This document shows positions 1 to 6,591 of a DNA stretch of 6,591 bases, piece by piece; the first letter of the stretch is position 1, and each line of letters starts with the position of its first letter. The notes beneath the pieces were generated by a model that saw nothing but the letters and a program-made list of their open reading frames with translations, had not been told where the DNA came from and ran no database searches. The position numbers and the translations under genes are program-made. The stretch comes from Methanobacteriota archaeon (lineage in GTDB: Archaea > Thermoplasmatota > Poseidoniia > Poseidoniales > Thalassarchaeaceae), in contig PATZ01000016.1 of the NCBI GenBank assembly GCA_002712575.1, positions 9,556-16,146 on the forward strand. Direction: 5' to 3'.

Positions 1-1860
1 CGTAAATCTGGTTTTGTAGCAGTACTTATTGATGGAATAGAAAAGGATATGTCTACAATTTTGGAATCGGATTGTAAAATTGACCCTATAGATGGTGAAT
101 CAGATGCTGGGCTGTATATCCTTAGACATTCATGCGCTCACCTTCTGGCTCAAGCGGTCACACAATTGTATCCTGATGCAAAACCGACAATAGGACCTCC
201 AATAGAACATGGTTTTTATTATGATTTTTTTATGCAACCTGTCGGGGACGAAGAATTAAAGAAAATAGAAAATAAAATGAAAGAAATAATGAAAGAAAAT
301 TTACCTATAATACGTGAAGAACATTCCAATATTTCATTGAGAAAGATGTTTGGTGAAAATAAGTTTAAGATTGAAATAATGGATGATAAAATAGGCCAGG
401 AAGTTGGTTCAACTGCATATAGACAAGGAGAATTTGTAGATTTATGTAGAGGTCCGCATGTAGAATTTACCTCCCAAATAAGATGGTTTAAGTTAACAAG
501 TTCTAGTCAGGCATATTGGAGAGCAGACTCAAAAAGAGAATCATTGACTAGAATTTATGGCATGTGTTATGCTTCAAAAGAAGGATTAAGAAATAGAGAG
601 AAGCAAATACAAGAAGCAGCAAAACGAGATCATAAAAAAATAGGCAGAGAAATGGAACTCTATATGATTGATGAAATGATAGGTAAAGGTCTACCTGTTT
701 GGCTTCCGAATGGTGAAATTTTAAAATCATCTATTGAAGAATTTGCCTTAAAAACTGAAGAAGAATATGGTTATCAGAGAGTAACTACACCTGTTCTGGG
801 CAAAAAACAACTTTTTGAGGCGAGTGGTCATCTTCCTCATTATGCTGAAGGAATGTATCCTCCAATGGAAATGGATGATGGGACTTATTATCTTAAGGCG
901 ATGAATTGTCCAATGCATCATCTTGTTTATAGAAATAAAAAACGCTCATATAGAGATTTACCTCTAAGGATTGCCGAATATGGTACCGTTTATCGTAATG
1001 AAATGTCAGGTACACTTGCAGGATTATTGAGAGTGAGGATGTTATCAATGAATGATGCCCATATTTATTGTACTTTAGATCAAGTTGCTCAAGAGTTTGC
1101 AAGTAATATAAAAATGGTACAAGATTATTATGCTGCATTTGGATTTGAAAACTATTATTTCAGACTTTCACTATGGGATCCAGAAAATACCGAGAAATAT
1201 ATAGATCAGCCTGAGAATTGGGAAGCGACTCAAAATCATCTCAGACAAATATTGGATAGTTTAGAAGTACCATACGTCGAAAGTATAGGAGAAGCCGCAT
1301 TTTATGGTCCAAAAGTCGATATTCAATTTACTACTGCAATTGGTAGAGAAGAGTCAATGTCTACAATACAACTTGATTTTGCTGCTAAAGAAAGATTTGG
1401 TTTGACTTATACTGATGAAACTGGATCAGATAACGGAGAAGTATTTGTCATACACCGCGCACCTCTTTCGACCCACGAAAGATTTGTTGCCTTCCTAACT
1501 GAACATTGGTCCGGTAACTTTCCCACTTGGTTATCTCCAATACAAGTACAAATAATTACTATTTCTGAGAAACATAAAGAATATGGAAAAATTGTTTCTG
1601 AAGAGATGCAAAAATCAGGAATCAGAGTTAAAATTGATGATTCGGATAATACAATTGGTAAAAAGATTAGGATACACAGGAAAATGCGTCCTGCCTACAT
1701 GGCAATTATCGGAGATGATGAGGTTAAAAATAAGTCAGTTTCTGTAAGAACAAGGAAGGGCGAACAAAAAAATGGCATCCCTCTTGATGAATTTATCAAA
1801 GCGATAGTAAGAGAAATAAATAATCGTGAAACTATCTTGGGCATAGTTCAGGCAGAATGA
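1..1860 (+). CDS. thrS: Threonyl-tRNA synthetase, 5' end cut by window edge
   Basis: Cytoplasmic class II synthetase that charges tRNA-Thr using threonine and ATP and edits mischarged Ser-tRNA-Thr. The frame is open from base 1, and the residues before the first ATG (base 49) match the end of the TGS domain, so that ATG is internal. About 30-35 N-terminal residues are missing compared with E. coli ThrRS. Numbering from the base-49 Met: the editing domain carries HSCAH (H27, H31) and CRGPH (C133, H137). Motif 1 lies near 228-250 and motif 2 is YRNEMSGTLAGLLRVR (R316). The catalytic zinc ligands are C287 (MNCP), H338 (NDAH) and H469 (IHRA). Motif 3 is HRAPLSTHERF, with R478. The anticodon-binding domain is about 492-590. 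All catalytic, zinc and editing residues are present, so the enzyme should be active. It is the first visible gene of the plus-strand unit, and trhO follows after 10 bp. Confidence 0.97.
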   Translation, partial: RKSGFVAVLIDGIEKDMSTILESDCKIDPIDGESDAGLYILRHSCAHLLAQAVTQLYPDAKPTIGPPIEHGFYYDFFMQPVGDEELKKIENKMKEIMKENLPIIREEHSNISLRKMFGENKFKIEIMDDKIGQEVGSTAYRQGEFVDLCRGPHVEFTSQIRWFKLTSSSQAYWRADSKRESLTRIYGMCYASKEGLRNREKQIQEAAKRDHKKIGREMELYMIDEMIGKGLPVWLPNGEILKSSIEEFALKTEEEYGYQRVTTPVLGKKQLFEASGHLPHYAEGMYPPMEMDDGTYYLKAMNCPMHHLVYRNKKRSYRDLPLRIAEYGTVYRNEMSGTLAGLLRVRMLSMNDAHIYCTLDQVAQEFASNIKMVQDYYAAFGFENYYFRLSLWDPENTEKYIDQPENWEATQNHLRQILDSLEVPYVESIGEAAFYGPKVDIQFTTAIGREESMSTIQLDFAAKERFGLTYTDETGSDNGEVFVIHRAPLSTHERFVAFLTEHWSGNFPTWLSPIQVQIITISEKHKEYGKIVSEEMQKSGIRVKIDDSDNTIGKKIRIHRKMRPAYMAIIGDDEVKNKSVSVRTRKGEQKNGIPLDEFIKAIVREINNRETILGIVQAE

Positions 1861-1870
1861 TGGTGTGAAA

Positions 1871-2689
1871 ATGATTGTTAATATTGCTGGATATAAATTT
1901 ATAAATATTAATAATACTGAAGAAATGAAGAACAAGTTTTTAGAGAAATGTTTGGATTTGGGATTAAAAGGGACTATTTATTTTAGTAATAATGGAATTA
2001 ATTTCTTTGTAGCAGGAACCCAAGAAATGATAGATAAATATATTTATTTCATGGAGCTTGATGAACGTTTAGTAGAGATTTCTTTGAAAATAAGTTATAC
2101 TGAATACCAACCATTTCGAAGGATGATAGTCAAGAAAAAGAAAGAAATTATTGCATTAGGATTGGATGAAGTTAGACCAGCAGAATATACAAGTCCGTCA
2201 ATTAATCCGAAAGAATTGAAAAAATGGTTAGACGAGGAAAAAGACATAATGCTACTTGATACAAGAAATGATTATGAATTACGAATTGGTACATTTGAAA
2301 ATGCTGTAGACTTGGATATCAAAACCTTCAGAGAGTTTCCATCCGCTTTAGAAAAACTAAATGTCGATAAAAATAAAACGGTAGTGATGTTTTGTACCGG
2401 AGGAATACGTTGTGAAAAGGCGTCAGTTGTTATGGAAAATCAAGGTTGGAATAATGTTTTTCAATTAGAAGGAGGTGTACTAAATTATTTTGAAGAAGTC
2501 GGAGGAGAACATTGGAATGGAGACTGTTTTGTTTTCGATCAAAGAGTTGCATTAAATTCTGAACTCATGGAAACTGAGATAGAGATGTGTTTTATTTGTA
2601 GAGAGCCTTTATCTAAAGAAGAACAAAAATCTGGAGAATATAAAATTATGGAATATTGTCCATATTGTATAAATAAAAATAGGAAATGA
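1871..2689 (+). CDS. trhO: tRNA uridine(34) hydroxylase, rhodanese-domain (TrhO/YceA/UPF0176)
   Basis: The family hydroxylates U34 of certain tRNAs to 5-hydroxyuridine in an oxygen-dependent reaction, the first step towards mo5U/cmo5U wobble bases. In this 272-residue protein the N-terminal ferredoxin-like domain spans about 1-100. It is followed by a rhodanese domain with DTRNDYE (130-136) and the active-site loop CTGGIRC (C175, C181). The family signature CFVFDQRV comes next, and the C-terminus has two CxxC pairs (C240/C243, C263/C266) that probably bind zinc. The ATG at 1871 is preferred over an in-frame GTG at 1865: GGTG at 1862-1865 is well spaced for it, and the family normally begins just before this point. 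One oddity is that the usually conserved EGIN of the N-terminal domain reads NGIN (residue 41). The gene lies 10 bp after thrS and is probably cotranscribed with it. Family assignment is firm; the activity is inferred. Confidence 0.93.
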   Translation: MIVNIAGYKFININNTEEMKNKFLEKCLDLGLKGTIYFSNNGINFFVAGTQEMIDKYIYFMELDERLVEISLKISYTEYQPFRRMIVKKKKEIIALGLDEVRPAEYTSPSINPKELKKWLDEEKDIMLLDTRNDYELRIGTFENAVDLDIKTFREFPSALEKLNVDKNKTVVMFCTGGIRCEKASVVMENQGWNNVFQLEGGVLNYFEEVGGEHWNGDCFVFDQRVALNSELMETEIEMCFICREPLSKEEQKSGEYKIMEYCPYCINKNRK

Positions 2690-2732
2690 TTGAGAGTATT
2701 TATTTGGATTGATTATTTGGAAAATATAAGAC

Positions 2733-3767
2733 ATGACGGATGAAGTAGTTATTGAGAATTTTTCTCAAGCAGAGATTATCGAATCTATGCTTGTTTCGGC
2801 ACGTTCAATAATAAGAACTTGTATGGAAATTAGAAATCATGAAGATGTAGTTATTATTACTGATACTCACACATCTGAGATAGGTAGAGCGTTATATGAA
2901 GCAGCAGCTGAAGTGACTGATAGAGTACTCTTGATGATGATTCCTCCAGCTTTCAAGCCTGGAAATGAGCCCCCTAGTCCAGTAGGGGATTTGATGAGAA
3001 AATCTAGAGTTGTTTTAATAGCAACCAAAGAATCATTAACCCATACAAAAGCAAGAATTAATGCTTCCAAGGCTGGAGTCAGGATAGCATCTATGCCAGG
3101 AATAAGTAAAGAGGCCTTTATTCTTGGAGGAATGACTGCAGACTATAATGCGCTTCAAGTAGAGATATCAGGCATGAATAATGTTTTTAGAAGGAGGAGA
3201 GAAGTCCAAGTCACGTCTCCTTCAGGAACTGATGTAACTTTTACTACTGGATCTAGATGGATTTTAGAGGATAATGGAATTTGTAATAGGCCAGGACAAG
3301 TGACAAATCTACCTGCTGGAAGGATATTTACGATGCCAAAAGAGGGTTCAACCAATGGGAAAATAGTATTTGATGGTTCGTGGGAAGGAAAATTATTACC
3401 AAAAAAGGTTGAGATGATAATAGTAAATGGAAGGGTTACAGAAATATCAGGATATGAAGGTGTTGAAGAAATAATTGAAAGTTTTAATATTCCACCCCAT
3501 AGTAAGAGAGTTTTGGATTTACAATTGAATAAGACCGTAGCAGAATTTGGATTTGGAATGAATTCGAGAGCCAAAGTTATTGGTAACGTATTAGAAGATC
3601 AGGTAGTTAGAGGAAATTCATATTTCAGTTTTGGAGACAATACAGCATTAGGTGGAAATTCAAATACAGGCATACAGAAGAGAGGAGTGATGAAAAAAAC
3701 AAGCGTCATTCTAGAAGATGTTGATTTGGTCTTAGAGGGGAAGATTGTTGCACGCAAAAGGAAATAA
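2733..3767 (+). CDS. M29/NicX-fold aminopeptidase-like protein lacking most metal ligands
   Basis: This 344-residue soluble protein belongs to the superfamily of M29 (aminopeptidase T/S) and the NicX dioxygenase. Family landmarks are the N-terminal domain with IITDTHTSEIG (41-51), SLTHTKAR (101-108), ASMPGI (119-124), TSPSGTD (161-167), NLPAGR (192-197), AEFGFGMN (270-277), GNVLED (284-289) and GDN..LGG (301-308). Active M29 enzymes bind two metals through E, E, H, Y, H and D. Aligned by motif, these positions are R197 (NLPAGE expected), E271 (kept), Y297 (HIALG expected), T304, Q315 and R317 (H-x-D expected). Five of six ligands therefore appear lost, although fold motifs and length are normal, so peptidase activity is doubtful. 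The start has only a weak GGAA at 2719-2722. A 43-bp gap separates it from trhO, and its TAA overlaps the next ATG by one base (TAATG). Automated annotation would probably call it an aminopeptidase or leucyl aminopeptidase; I would not assign that activity. Confidence 0.85.
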   Translation: MTDEVVIENFSQAEIIESMLVSARSIIRTCMEIRNHEDVVIITDTHTSEIGRALYEAAAEVTDRVLLMMIPPAFKPGNEPPSPVGDLMRKSRVVLIATKESLTHTKARINASKAGVRIASMPGISKEAFILGGMTADYNALQVEISGMNNVFRRRREVQVTSPSGTDVTFTTGSRWILEDNGICNRPGQVTNLPAGRIFTMPKEGSTNGKIVFDGSWEGKLLPKKVEMIIVNGRVTEISGYEGVEEIIESFNIPPHSKRVLDLQLNKTVAEFGFGMNSRAKVIGNVLEDQVVRGNSYFSFGDNTALGGNSNTGIQKRGVMKKTSVILEDVDLVLEGKIVARKRK

Positions 3768-3769
3768 TG
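3765..3769 (+). promoter_or_regulatory. TAATG stop/start overlap (translational coupling)
   Basis: The TAA of the M29-like gene (3765-3767) shares its last base with the ATG of the TPK-like gene (3767-3769). A purine-rich AAGGAA lies just upstream, inside the end of the first gene. Overlaps of this type usually allow a terminating ribosome to restart, which keeps the two products at similar levels. Confidence 0.7.
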
Positions 3770-4378
3770 AGAAATATGATTGCTATATTGTGGTGTAATG
3801 GGAAAACTCCTTCTAATGATTTGATAAAAAGAGTTCTGACAGAGGGCAAAGAAGTTTTTGGAGTAGATGGAGGGGCAGAAATAGCATTATCGTCAGGAAT
3901 AAATGTTCAAAAAGTATTAGGAGATTTTGATTCTATAAATATTGATGAATGGAAAGGAGAGAGTGAATATTTACCTGATCAGGATATTAGTGATTTTGGT
4001 AAATCGATAAAATACCTCGTAAAAGAGGGGTATACAGAAATAGAGGTTTTAGGAATCGAGGGAGGGAGTCCTGAACATTTTCTTGGCGTTTGGGCAGTCT
4101 TAGCGGAAATTGAAGATAATGTGAAAATAATACTTCATCATGAGGAGAGGATCACTTATAGAATTCATCCTGATTATGATGGTACGCAAATATTTATCGA
4201 AAATGGAAAGGAATTTTCTATTTTCGCCCTCACTCATTGTAAAGACATAACACTCACTGGTGCAAAATGGAATATGAAAAATGAAGAGTTATCATTATCT
4301 AGCAGAGGTTTGCATAATCAAGGAACTGGTAAAAGTATCTCAATAAAGGCTGATGGGATAGTGGTTCTGATAATTTAG
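3767..4378 (+). CDS. Thiamine pyrophosphokinase-like protein
   Basis: Thiamine pyrophosphokinase transfers diphosphate from ATP to thiamine to make the cofactor TPP. At 203 residues the length is normal. The N-terminal catalytic domain shows a short first strand (MIAILWCNG), VDGGAE (33-38), LGDFDS (51-56) and DQDISDFGKS (71-80), the last close to the family QDxTD motif. Conserved acidic Mg/ATP-site residues D53, D55, D73 and D76 are present. The C-terminal thiamine-binding domain has LTGAKWNM (163-170) and SSRGLHN (178-184). Two substitutions stand out: the usual GGRxDH reads GGSPEH (99-104), and the usual SN near the end reads HN (183-184). It could be a divergent TPK or a relative acting on another substrate. 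The start is the ATG overlapping the upstream stop, with AAGGAA at 3758-3763; a second ATG at 3776 is possible. It probably depends on translation of the upstream gene. No TPP riboswitch was found in front of the unit. Confidence 0.83.
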   Translation: MRNMIAILWCNGKTPSNDLIKRVLTEGKEVFGVDGGAEIALSSGINVQKVLGDFDSINIDEWKGESEYLPDQDISDFGKSIKYLVKEGYTEIEVLGIEGGSPEHFLGVWAVLAEIEDNVKIILHHEERITYRIHPDYDGTQIFIENGKEFSIFALTHCKDITLTGAKWNMKNEELSLSSRGLHNQGTGKSISIKADGIVVLII

Positions 4379-4380
4379 TA

Positions 4381-5430
4381 TTATTCACTTTTAGGATTCA
4401 TAGAAAGCATCATTGCAATAGGTTTTGTACGAGGGTCGCTTTCCAAAGCTCGCTTCATTATTACAGCGAGAGGGACTCCTAATATCATGCCCATGACGCC
4501 CCAAGCCCAACCCCAGAAGGCTACCAAAAGAAGTAATACAATTGGAGAAATGTCCAAACGCTTCCCTGCTATTTGAGGCTCAATAACTCCTCCCCATAGT
4601 TGTTGATTTGCAATTAATAATATAATCAACAAAACTGCAGAAGAAGGTGAAAGTATAATCAGACCCAGAACAATTGGGAATAGAAGTGATATTAATGCAC
4701 CTACATATGGTATAAAATCCATCATGAAGGTAATGCAGGCCCATAAAAACCAGCCTGGGATACCGAAAAAATACAAAATAATGGCGGCCAAGATTGCTTG
4801 CCCAAATGCTACTGAAGCCCTAGTAACAACGTAGACATTTATTCCCTTCGATGAAGATGATGCTAACGCGATAATTCTATCTACATCTGCTGGATAAGCT
4901 GCTTTGATACGCTTAGGGAGTGTTTCTGCTTCTAATATAATAAATAGTAAAAATATCAATACGGTAATCATACCTGCTGTAAAACTTGCTAAAGATCCAA
5001 CAAGACCTGTAGCGAATGATTCAATTTTCTCAACAGTAATTAAGCCAGTAACTTCAGACGTATCAAAGGAGAAGCCAAGAATCGTTGCATTATCTTCAAA
5101 CCAGAGAAGTTTATTCTGTAGTTTCTCTGAAAGTGTAGGAACTTCTTCTGTAAAAGATTGTAAATTTGAAAAAAGGATATTTGAGGCTACGAATAAGATA
5201 GCCATCACAATTCCAACTAGTGCCCCGTATGCTAAAAAGGGATGTCTACCTATCTTTTTCTCTAGCCATTCAGCGGGAGGACGGATGAGGAAGAACAATA
5301 ATATAGCGACTACCAATGGTTGTAATATAGATTTCAAATGTACAATTGCTAGTACTGCAATTAGAAGTAAAATTGCTATATTAGAAGTTGTATTAAATTT
5401 TAATTTACCCAATTTCACATCTTCTCCCAT
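4381..5430 (-). CDS. AI-2E family transporter (PerM/TqsA-like permease)
   Basis: This 349-residue inner-membrane protein belongs to the AI-2E/UPF0118 family. Members have been linked to autoinducer-2 export or to Na+/H+ exchange; most have no known substrate, and none can be named here. Hydrophobic segments lie near 16-31, 33-50, 65-86, 142-167, 205-223, 225-236, 242-260, 264-276 and 295-327; some of these would join or split in a topology model. A soluble stretch (about 88-138) follows the third segment, as is usual in the family. Signatures are DFIPYVGALIS (238-248), GGVIEPQIAGKRLDISP (280-296) and GVMGMILGVPLAV (311-323). The start at 5430 is the only Met before an in-frame stop upstream, and it has a GAGA ribosome-binding sequence 5 nt away. 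The gene follows the glycosyltransferase by 56 bp on the same strand and ends 2 bp from the convergent TPK-like gene. Confidence 0.92.
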   Translation of the reverse strand: MGEDVKLGKLKFNTTSNIAILLLIAVLAIVHLKSILQPLVVAILLFFLIRPPAEWLEKKIGRHPFLAYGALVGIVMAILFVASNILFSNLQSFTEEVPTLSEKLQNKLLWFEDNATILGFSFDTSEVTGLITVEKIESFATGLVGSLASFTAGMITVLIFLLFIILEAETLPKRIKAAYPADVDRIIALASSSSKGINVYVVTRASVAFGQAILAAIILYFFGIPGWFLWACITFMMDFIPYVGALISLLFPIVLGLIILSPSSAVLLIILLIANQQLWGGVIEPQIAGKRLDISPIVLLLLVAFWGWAWGVMGMILGVPLAVIMKRALESDPRTKPIAMMLSMNPKSE

Positions 5431-5433
5431 CTT

Positions 5434-5464
5434 ATTCTCAAGTTGGGGAGAATGGTTTCACCAT
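5434..5464 (-). promoter_or_regulatory. Two adjacent small inverted repeats in the AI-2E leader, one covering its RBS
   Basis: Read on the minus strand, ATGGT-GAA-ACCAT (5464-5452) is followed by ATTCTC-8 nt-GAGAAT (5453-5434). The two share two bases, so both stems cannot form completely together. The second arm GAGAAT contains the GAGA that serves as the ribosome-binding site for the ATG at 5430. A stem there could hide the site. Neither stem is followed by a run of T, so they do not look like an intrinsic terminator. The stems are only 5-6 bp long, so chance is a real alternative. Confidence 0.35.
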
Positions 5465-5486
5465 CAAGTTTTTCGCCTACACACTT

Positions 5487-6591
5487 CTAATTAACAATAC
5501 TTTGATACAAATTCAAAAAATCAATTGCATTTTGTTTGAAAGTGAATTTCTCAGACACTAAATTACGTCCTGCTCTACCTTTTTCTAGTAATTTAGATTT
5601 ATCATTCAATTCGGATAAAATTATTTCTGACATTGAATTAATATCACCCATAGAAAATAATGCTCCAACAGAATTGTCAACCATCTCAGGCAATGGTCCA
5701 TGGTTGACAGTAATAACAGGAGTTCCAGAAGCCATTGCTTCCAGTGGGATAAGTCCCTGTCCCTCATAGTAAGAGGGGTAAACAACAATATCAGAGACAC
5801 GATATAATAATGCTAATTCATCAAATTTCATACTTGATTCAATAAATACAGACCCTTCTAATCCTAATTTCTTTGCTTGTTTTAATAATCTATATCGAAG
5901 TTGCCCTCTCCCGACTATGACCAAAATTGAATTTGGAGATTCTTTCTTAACCTGAGCAAACGATTGAAGTAACATACCAAAACCCTTTCTAGCTGCTAAA
6001 CGGCCTACTGCAAGTAACAGAAATGAATCTTCTTTGACATTAAATCTGGAACGAACTTCAGAATAAAGGGTAAAATCATCTTCATCATCCCGCCTTAATG
6101 GAAGAAACATTTCAGTATCTACTCCCCAATGAATTACTTCACAATTCCAGTCATTTGGTGCGGAATATCGATTTAGGAAATCTTCTCTAGTAGCATTCGA
6201 GTTAGCAACACATATATTCGAATGATTGATTGCAAAATTTTCAAATCTAGCATATCTTTTTGCCGTAAATCTCATAGTGAGGTCATTTGGATTTGCCCAT
6301 ACTGCAGATTCTTTATATTTTGATGCAATAAAAAGACCATCGCGCTCTCCAAGCCAAGAACCGTGGAGAGAAGAAATAACGGGGGCTATTTCTTTCTTAC
6401 ATTTTTCAAATTGTTTTGCATCCCATGAAATCATAGGACAGTGTAAATGGACAACGTCTACTGGATTAATATCATTAATTTTTTTTAGTTTCCTCAGAGC
6501 ATACTTCCCATAGGAACGTGTGAATTCCATTGGTATTTTTTTCCAAGAAACTGTAAAAACTTGAACTCCATTTATTTCGGGTGGCTTATCC
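5487..6591 (-). CDS. GT-B glycosyltransferase (GT4-like), 5' end cut by window edge
   Basis: The enzyme probably transfers a sugar from a nucleotide-sugar donor to an envelope polysaccharide, glycolipid or small acceptor; neither donor nor acceptor can be read from the sequence. The frame stays open from the Met at 6530 to the window edge for 20 more residues (including NGVQVFTVSWKKIP) that look like the first Rossmann unit, so this Met is internal and the true start lies beyond 6591. Numbered from that Met: VVHLH (26-30), SSLHGSW (53-59, H56 the likely acceptor-side His) and the linker IHWGVDTEMF (133-142). The C-terminal donor domain follows, with VGRLAARKG (175-183, R177 and K182 expected to bind phosphate) and YYEGQGLIPLEAMASGTPV (254-272). 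The last motif holds the E-x7-E pair E256/E264. The usual EGFG reads EGQG. The second half is complete and should fold normally. It is upstream of the AI-2E gene and may share its transcript. Confidence 0.92.
   Translation of the reverse strand, partial: DKPPEINGVQVFTVSWKKIPMEFTRSYGKYALRKLKKINDINPVDVVHLHCPMISWDAKQFEKCKKEIAPVISSLHGSWLGERDGLFIASKYKESAVWANPNDLTMRFTAKRYARFENFAINHSNICVANSNATREDFLNRYSAPNDWNCEVIHWGVDTEMFLPLRRDDEDDFTLYSEVRSRFNVKEDSFLLLAVGRLAARKGFGMLLQSFAQVKKESPNSILVIVGRGQLRYRLLKQAKKLGLEGSVFIESSMKFDELALLYRVSDIVVYPSYYEGQGLIPLEAMASGTPVITVNHGPLPEMVDNSVGALFSMGDINSMSEIILSELNDKSKLLEKGRAGRNLVSEKFTFKQNAIDFLNLYQSIVN

Noticed and set aside
49..51. ATG at 49 as the start of thrS
   Set aside because: The frame is open upstream to base 1 and encodes the end of a TGS domain; starting at 49 would cut that domain. 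The real start is outside the window.
634..640. Runs of seven A (634-640, 1766-1772 and near 3693) as programmed slippage sites
   Set aside because: All reading frames continue intact across them and no alternative frame of note opens. Such runs are expected in AT-rich, Lys-rich coding DNA.
2574..2579. CTGAGA, considered as part of a TPP riboswitch ahead of the TPK-like gene
   Set aside because: It lies inside trhO coding sequence, far from the TPK gene, and none of the other conserved TPP-riboswitch segments follow.
2690..2732. Promoter in the gap before the M29-like gene (TTGAGA at 2690, TATAAG at 2725)
   Set aside because: The TTGAGA has only TTATTT at the right spacing, and TATAAG sits 2 bp before the ATG, which would put the transcript start inside the gene. 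Readthrough from trhO is simpler.
3155..3574. 139-residue minus-strand reading frame inside the M29-like gene
   Set aside because: Antisense shadow of a conserved protein, with no recognisable motif. The same applies to the shorter antisense frames inside thrS, trhO and the glycosyltransferase.
4904..5494. 196-residue plus-strand reading frame opposite the AI-2E gene
   Set aside because: It lies antisense to a well-recognised transporter, its composition reads like reversed membrane codons, and it has no family motifs. It is a shadow.
6528..6530. Met at 6530 (minus strand) as the start of the glycosyltransferase
   Set aside because: The frame continues without a stop to the window edge, with residues that suit the first strand of a GT-B N-terminal domain.

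Overview
The window is AT-rich (roughly one third G+C by eye) and almost fully coding, with six protein genes and short gaps. It looks like chromosomal DNA from a bacterium with a compact genome: the threonyl-tRNA synthetase has the bacterial TGS/editing/core/anticodon-binding layout, the U34 hydroxylase (TrhO) is a bacterial family, and most start sites have weak Shine-Dalgarno sequences. A streamlined, uncultivated marine lineage (Chloroflexota SAR202-like or similar) would fit, but that is a low-confidence guess. I see no insertion sequence, phage gene, CRISPR array, rRNA or tRNA.

Layout. Plus strand, 1-4378: thrS (5' end outside the window), trhO, an M29/NicX-fold 'aminopeptidase-like' protein, and a thiamine pyrophosphokinase-like protein. 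The gaps are +10, +43 and -1 bp, so this is probably one transcription unit, with a TAATG stop/start overlap joining the last two genes. Minus strand, 6591-4381: a GT-B glycosyltransferase (5' end outside the window) followed after 56 bp by an AI-2E-family membrane permease. The two units converge with only 2 bp between their stop codons.

How the genes relate. thrS and trhO both act on tRNA: charging of tRNA-Thr, and hydroxylation of U34, in a set of tRNAs that includes tRNA-Thr in studied bacteria. The next two genes are less ordinary. The M29-like protein keeps the family fold signatures, but by motif alignment it lacks five of the six residues that bind the metal pair in characterised M29 aminopeptidases. 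It is translationally coupled to a thiamine pyrophosphokinase homologue that also carries substitutions at two motifs. I regard this pair as the most interesting part of the window: a possible non-peptidase, perhaps non-enzymatic, partner joined to a nucleotide/thiamine-binding protein. The minus-strand pair is a generic envelope glycosylation and membrane transport neighbourhood. No stretch longer than 300 bases lacks a gene.
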